From Metallyticus violacea (lineage: Eukaryota > Arthropoda > Insecta > Mantodea > Metallyticidae), in NCBI GenBank assembly GCA_030762175.1, contig CM060833.1, positions 168,964,501 through 169,028,500 of the forward strand: a stretch of DNA of 64,000 bases, given 5' to 3'. Under the pieces are notes generated by a model that was given only the letters and a program-made list of their open reading frames with translations, made no database searches and was not told the DNA's origin. Shown here one piece after another: positions 58,948 through 64,000 of the stretch (positions within the stretch are counted from its first letter, which is position 1; each line of letters begins with the position of its first letter). The translations under genes and the position numbers were made by a program.

Positions 58948-59181
58948 TTTCTGCTTGTTACATACAAATGTTAATATGCAGCGTAACAGAAAATAGATAT
59001 TTCTGTATCACTTTTATAACAAATTCTCTTAGTTACAGTATATATGCAAATAATTCCTGCATAATTTCTGCTTGTTACATACAAATGTTAATATGCAGCG
59101 TAACAGAAAATAGATATTTCTGTATCGCTTTTATAACAAATTCTCTTAGTTACAGTATATATGCAAATAATTCCTGCACCC
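58948..59181. repeat. Tandem duplication, 2 x 117 bp
   Basis: Copies at 58948-59064 and 59065-59181 are almost identical (a single a/g change was noticed). The period is a multiple of three, which yields a repeated open frame, but there is no sign that the frame is a gene. The low divergence implies a recent event. Confidence 0.95.
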
Positions 59182-59308
59182 AGATTTTAGGAAAGGGGAT
59201 TTTGGGGGGAAAAGTTATTTGTACAACTTTATTAAATATTTATATTTGAAAACATTAAAGATTACAATTCTAAGTTACAAAATTGATTGTATTTAATAAA
59301 TTTGTTGC

Positions 59309-60175
59309 ATCGTGTTCTTCATAATCACGTTGAAGATGCAGAAACAATACTTTGAAGGAAGTAAATGTATGCATCTTAGTCATAGATGACTAAGACTCCT
59401 TGATCACTGCATTGCTTTCCTGGATGTTTTGGTAACCAAGAAATCGGATATGACATTAGGCCATACAGTATATAGAAAACCTACTCATACTGACCGCTAT
59501 CTCCAAAAAACCTCTAACCATCATCCAGGACAAAAGAGGGGCATGATCAAAACTCTGTTAGAACGTGCACAACGTATTTGTGAACCAGCCAATCTGGAAC
59601 AGGAACTACAACACTTACAGATAACACTACAGGCAAACGGTTGTGGTCACAAAGAAATAAACTGGGCATTACATCCAAAAAGAAAATGTAAGTGCACAGA
59701 GAAGTTTAGGCCATTGAGCACGGCTTACCTACCATTCATAAACAATGTTACTGATAGGATTGGCAAACTTCTAGTGAAAGCTAACATAAAAACCATCTTT
59801 AAGCGCACTAAGAAACTAAAATATTATCTCCGATCTGTTAAGGATAGACGAGACCCTCTTGGTTCAAAAGGGGTCTATCCTACACCATGTAGTTGTGGCA
59901 AGGTGTACATTGGGACCACTAAGCAGAATATACACACTTGCATAATGGAACATTCAAGAAACTGTCGATTAGGGCAAATTGAAAAATCAGCTGTGGCATT
60001 TTCATGCAATGTTGGTAAGACATAACATCAAGTTCTGTGAGACCGAAGTTCTGGATATCACAGCCCATTACCATTCCAGAATTTATTGTAAAGCCATTGA
60101 AATTAGTAAACACAAAAAGAAAAAGAGGAGGCAGCCGGTTACACAAGGCATGGATGTCGGTGCTGGATAACACGA
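59309..60175 (+). pseudogene. PLE RT C-terminus and GIY-YIG nuclease (family PLE-F)
   Basis: The + strand frame reads AFLDVLVTKKSD, TVYRKPTHTDRYLQKTSNHHP (the hallmark Y-R-K-P-T-H-T-D of PLE RT C-termini), STAYLPFINNVTDRI, then GVYPTPCSCGKVYIGTTKQNI, HSRNCRLGQIEKSAVA. It covers the linker and the GIY-YIG strands, with the GIY tyrosine followed by P-T-P. Near 60008 the frame shifts, continuing with HNIKFCETEVLDITAHYHSRIY and KAIEISKHKKKKRR. The RT core is missing at the 5' end. Non-coding 3' sequence continues to about 60430. Confidence 0.9.
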
Positions 60176-60339
60176 AGATTAAGCCTTATAACCAACAGGA
60201 CCGATCATGTGATAGCGTCCGTTGCCACACTGTGATTGGCGGACTGGTAGCCAATGAGAAGAAAGAGGGCGCTGCTTCATCACTATATATACTAGGTGGA
60301 GCTGTTACAAGCGTCATTTGAACTACAGAAATCGAGTGG

Positions 60340-60400
60340 TGATTAGTTATCCCCTGAAGATGGCCAATGGAGTGATGGACAAAGCGTCAGGTGTTTTTAC
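60340..60400 (+). ncRNA. Very degenerate hammerhead-like motif of PLE-F
   Basis: CTGAAGA at about 60353-60359 is followed by TGGCC, loop, GGAC, then AAAGCGTCAGG. The order matches the other PLE motifs, but GAAA and the stems are damaged, so this is only a positional candidate. Confidence 0.25.
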
Positions 60401-60429
60401 ATCTTTTGGATCATGGCCAATAAGCCCGT

Positions 60430-61788
60430 AATTCTCATTTTATTGGATTAACACTGGCCGTGAAAGCTTAAACACGAACATCATCCAAATGTTTCTTATT
60501 AACTATCACAAAGATACCCATGTATCTGTGTCAAACTTTAAAAATGAATGGAAATGATTTGGTGATGTTAATTTCTAAACTACTTGTATATAAATCAGCC
60601 AGAAAAGGTGATAATGGATTCCTCATAGTTAAATCTACTACTTGTTTGTGTAATTCACCATTGAACCTGAAGAAATTCTGACTGATGCAGACTGATACAT
60701 CCAACTAACTGAAGTCTGCACCAGTCAGGATTTCTTCTTCCTGTTTCACAGTTTCTCTTATCTTTTGAAATTCCTTACCTTGTAATATCAAGGACTGTCG
60801 GACCATTTTACAATTTAAAACAAAAATTACTATTAATACTCTATAAATAAATAGTAATTATAGCTTATTTTTAATTTATTATTTTTCTACTGCACTTCAT
60901 TACTTTCTGCGTGTGTCAAAGATGTATGTTTATAATTTTACAATTATATAAAATTATAAACAGCTTCTTGCAACTTTATTTTGTTCATTGTAATCGTCAG
61001 TGCTTTTGTTACTTGTTAGGGAACTTATAATTATTTTGCAATGTATTTACTTATAAATTTTTTATTAACATTATTGTATTATTTTGTAAGTAACATGTAT
61101 TATAAGTATACTGGTTGCGTAGAAGGGAAGAGCTGATGGTCTTAGCAGTATCATTTAAAAAATAATTTAATCTAGAAAGACCCTCTATAACCAAACAACT
61201 GTATCATGAAATGTATTTCTGCCCTGAAAGTGATCACAGCAAGGAGGGGACAAGTTGGTCATTAAGAACATGACATGGCGTTAACCAAATAGCAAAGGCA
61301 TTAGACTATTTTTAACTTTTTACTTCCAAAGCTCGTATTCCTTATAATCTTCCAGTTGGAAAAAATGAAATAGTCTGCTAACATGTGATTTTACATTTCA
61401 TCGAGGTGTAACCTTTCACTTTCAAAAATTGAATCTTCATTTTGGGTGTTATTTGCCAGTAGGAAAGTGTGTAAAATCAAAGATGTTCCCTGCAGGGGAA
61501 ATTTTGAGTATGTACTTTTGAGTAAAATGTAAAATGAGAAAAGATAAAATTCCAGGCAAATAGAGAATCAAGGGTCTTACAAGTACTCAAACAGACAGAC
61601 ATGGCTAGCCAGTGGAAATTTTTGCATCTGTATATTTTGAACAGTTTGTAGTACAATTTAAAATGTGGAAAGTGAAAATAAATTAAAATATAAAAATCTA
61701 TTTTCCATTGCAATATCTTGAAAAGCTTACAGCTGCAGTATGTAAAAATGCATAATTATTATAATTGAAAGCAAATATGATTTTTCAG
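60430..61788. other. NCOA6: NCOA6 intron sequence, no recognised feature
   Basis: AT-rich intronic DNA between the PLE-F remnant and coding exon 3. No conserved frame or repeat family was identified. Confidence 0.5.
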
Positions 61789-62053
61789 GTCATCTCCCTT
61801 AGAATTGCTGGTCGTTTTGGTGGGGAAACAGAAGAAATAGTGTTGCAAACTGCCAGCTCAGGTGGTCATGGAGGTGAGGAGGGAGAAACAAATACTGCTG
61901 TTTTATCCTCCGGTAATGCTGTGCCTTCCACTGGCAATACAGTTTCTTCTCATGATGGATCTGTAGTTCCTGGTCCAAGTCAGGGAACTACTGGTGTAGC
62001 CATGGCAGGGTTAGCAAACATATTAGCTCAATCTGTTGCAGCTGCTGTGGGAG
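61789..62053 (+). CDS. NCOA6: NCOA6 coding exon 3
   Basis: The acceptor gatttttcag ends at 61788 and the donor gag|gtgagt follows 62053. Residues 99-186 begin VISLRIAGRFGGETEEIV, finishing the conserved domain. They then change to a low-complexity Ser/Gly/Thr/Val-rich region (SSGNAVPSTGNTVSSHDG) ending in an Ala-rich LANILAQSVAAAVGG. The disordered part is lineage-specific and would not align well with vertebrate NCOA6. Phase 0 in, phase 1 out. Confidence 0.93.
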
Positions 62054-62476
62054 GTGAGTAAAATTTGTAGATAAATAATTTTGTTGCAAAAGGCTAAAGG
62101 AAGGATAATAACAGAAGGATGCCTGAATATCAATATGCCAAACTTTTTATAATAAGATATCCATATATTTGGAAAATTATATATTTTGAGAATTTGTGGT
62201 CAGAAATGACAGACTTAGCTTTTAGAAACTCATATTAAAGAAAAAGTTCATAAACTAAAGTTTAGCTAAAGTTGCTTTGTTAACGAAATAAAATCTAAAA
62301 ATAACCCTGTAATTGAAGAGTGCATCACCTGTGCATTTTTAAAAACATGTTTTATTCACTTTTATTCTAATATAAATTAGAATGTGAAATTAAGTTAATT
62401 TTGTTTTACACTTAAGTCATAGATTTAAAAATAAGATAAAATTATTGATAAAAGTTTTATTTCTCTCCTATTATAG

Positions 62477-63067
62477 CTGGAGGTGTTACAGCCCAGGCTG
62501 AGCCATTCCGGAGCCCAAATGTAGTGGCACCAACAGATGGTGATCCTATCCCACCATTTCCACCACCTAAACCTCCTTCAGATGCAGTGCCTAGCCCTAA
62601 CACTGGCCCTTCGGGTAGTCAACCTGTCATGATGGGCTCCTCTTCGAGGGTTGTAACTCATCATTATCATGCTCCTTTTCCATATGCAAGCATGAATCAT
62701 GCAGCACATGCCATGCAGAATCGGGTTTCAGAATCTAATCATCTCCACCATAATTCTGCAGCTGTGGCAACGGGTACGAATAATTTCAATCACCACAGTT
62801 TTGCTGCACCGCCTCCCCCTCCATATCCAGGGCCAGCTCCAACACCCACTCCCAGCCCCAGTGGAAATGCCTTACAGCCTTCGTGCAAACCCACAGCTGC
62901 TCAGGCATATAGCGCAGCTAAGACCATTCCACTGCAACAACAACAGCAGCAGCAGCAAACTGCATCAAGAATGGCTGGTGGTGCCAATAATGTGGCACTT
63001 TCAAGTCCCTTACTTGTAAATTTGTTGCAAAATGATGGTTCAACAGTGCAAACAGCAGCTAGCTCAG
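62477..63067 (+). CDS. NCOA6: NCOA6 coding exon 4 with the LXXLL motif
   Basis: The acceptor cctattatag ends at 62476 and the donor ctcag|gtaaaa follows 63067; phase 1 in and out. Residues 187-383 are Pro-, His- and Asn-rich: PPFPPPKPPSD, HHYHAPFPYA, PPPPPYPGPAPTPTPSPS. A Gln-8 tract lies at 62935-62958. Near the end is SSPLLVNLLQND, whose LVNLL (63013-63027, residues 366-370) is the LXXLL receptor-binding box, matching vertebrate NCOA6 box 1. The gene continues past 64000, where the second half of this large protein must lie. An LXXLL at about residue 370 is much closer to the start than in the human protein, so the Gln-rich spacer is short here. Confidence 0.95.
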
Positions 63068-63299
63068 GTAAAATTCACTATATTGTATTCCACATGTGTT
63101 TTACTGTTTGGCATTGGAGATGATTGGCTGACATCTGTATATACTAATAATGACTCTTGGTTTGTGAGGACTCAGAACAGGCCTTCAGCTTGATGCTTGG
63201 AAATAGAGATGATGTGTTTTCTTATTTTAATAGTGCTCTGTAAGAACCCATCTCTCCCATTGACCATCCTTTCAGTGATGAAAGACAACAAATGAATAG

Positions 63300-63560
63300 A
63301 CCACCACGGGTGGCCAAGGTCGTTAAGATACGAACTTGTTGATGGGATGTCTGGGGTTCGAATCTCACCAGGTTCACCCTACCTGACTGAGGTTTTTACC
63401 AGGTTTTCCTCAGTCATAAATGGCAAATGCCAGGGAGGTACCCTAAAGTTAGACTTGGAATGTTTCATTCCTTTAAAAAAAAATCATCATTTCATATCAT
63501 GTATCATCAGTGTCACCACCTACTCACTAGTAAAAATAGGCATTAAACACTATTAAAAAA
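63300..63560 (+). mobile_element. SINE-B copy, full length
   Basis: The head is cacgggtggccaaggtcgtt (A-box region), then B box ggggttcgaatctc, then ctgactgaggtttttaccagg, cagtcataaatggcaaatgccagggaggtacc, and a tail with catttcatatcat and gcattaaacactattaaaaaa. It is the best-preserved SINE-B in the window and lies in the NCOA6 intron after exon 4. Confidence 0.8.
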
Positions 63561-63591
63561 GAACTAATGAATAGTATTAGGTTTAAGTAAA

Positions 63592-64000
63592 ATTGTACTT
63601 ATGAAGCTGTAGACATTGGAGTGACAATATACCCTAAATTAATGTATTCAACTTGTTAACACCAACTCCACTTACTTTTTAAAAAATTGGACTAGTTTTG
63701 TGAGAGGTCCCTCCCATCATCAGGTGCTGTTGATTAAGTGTCGTTTAAAATGGTGGATATATACCCATGTGTTCCTGTGGCGGTGTCTGGCGGTTCTAGT
63801 AGAAATTTGCTGAGTTCATCCAGCAGCAGAAAATCAAAGCTGATGAAGTTATTCTTGTTTTTTAAAATGGAAATTCTCTCCCAAGTAGATAGTTGTATTA
63901 GGTTGTGAAGTTGTTTCAGTAATTTGACTTCTGGTTTTATCTCATGATTTTTGTTCCAAAAGTGTTCTTTTTTTAGAATTTCTAAACTTCTCTTCGTTTT
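63592..64000 (-). mobile_element. PLE 3' end (family PLE-D), runs off the window
   Basis: The minus strand reads KEHFWNKNHEIKPEVKLLKQL, LIQLSTWERISILKNKNNFISFDF and LLEPPDTATG, the C-terminal nuclease blocks of a PLE, followed by a hammerhead-like motif and the element end. The end sequence (ttgtacttatgaagctgtagac) matches the hairpin insertion at 5655. The upstream part lies beyond 64000. Confidence 0.8.
63684..63726 (-). ncRNA. Hammerhead-like motif of PLE-D
   Basis: The minus strand shows canonical CTGATGA (complement of 63717-63723), a stem II TGGGAG/CTCTCA with loop GGAC, then CAAAA in place of GAAA (G12 changed), palindromic CTAG, and TC giving GUC as the predicted site. Stem I is weak. 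The changed G12 suggests an inactive copy. Confidence 0.5.

Noticed and set aside
58890..59249. 119-codon frame with an internal repeat
   Set aside because: It is open only because a 117-bp tandem duplication copied an open stretch; no motif, no splice or start context.
63300..63400. tRNA gene suggested by A and B boxes
   Set aside because: The downstream body and tail recur in other copies, so it is a SINE head; no complete cloverleaf is evident.

Overview
The window is AT-rich, intron-rich animal DNA, most likely from an arthropod and probably an insect. It carries one clearly recognisable host gene on the + strand, and almost everything else identifiable is transposable-element sequence in various states of decay. 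The host gene is the 5' part of nuclear receptor coactivator 6 (NCOA6). Four coding exons (44383-44509, 57908-58074, 61789-62053, 62477-63067) have good splice sites and compatible phases, and encode about 383 residues including the conserved N-terminal domain and the first LXXLL receptor-binding motif. The gene runs off the right edge. A CpG-richer stretch at about 16880-17560 with a YY1-like ATGGCGGC motif and a strong splice donor is the best candidate for its promoter and 5'UTR exon, which would make the first intron about 27 kb. A lone terminal coding exon with a poly(A) signal (16148-16311) lies just upstream and probably ends another gene whose earlier exons I cannot place.

Layout: 1-16 kb holds SINE fragments, a Penelope-like (PLE) foldback insertion, two 192-bp PLE hairpins, several LINE remnants and a nearly complete DNA transposon with CACTGGG termini nested in a LINE. 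16-17.6 kb holds the orphan terminal exon and the promoter candidate. 17.6-44.4 kb (putative NCOA6 intron 1) holds mariner/IS630-type, pogo-like, LINE, SINE and at least five PLE remnants. 44.5-57.9 kb (intron after the first coding exon) holds two hAT remnants, SINEs, another PLE foldback and mariner pieces. 58-64 kb holds the remaining exons, a long PLE fragment, a SINE and the 3' end of another PLE.

The most interesting theme is the Penelope-like elements. At least five families carry the remains of a compact hammerhead ribozyme directly after the GIY-YIG endonuclease reading frame. The layout is CUGANGA, one U, a stem II of about six base pairs, GAAA, a four-base usually palindromic stem III (CATG, CCGG or CTAG), U-H, then stem I. 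Several copies are foldbacks with long inverted terminal arms and intact 8-14 bp target-site duplications, so their boundaries can be set to the base. Small hammerhead variants in PLEs are known in the literature; the U3-A8 covariant core, the foldback hairpins and the arm boundary near a predicted cleavage site look worth checking here.
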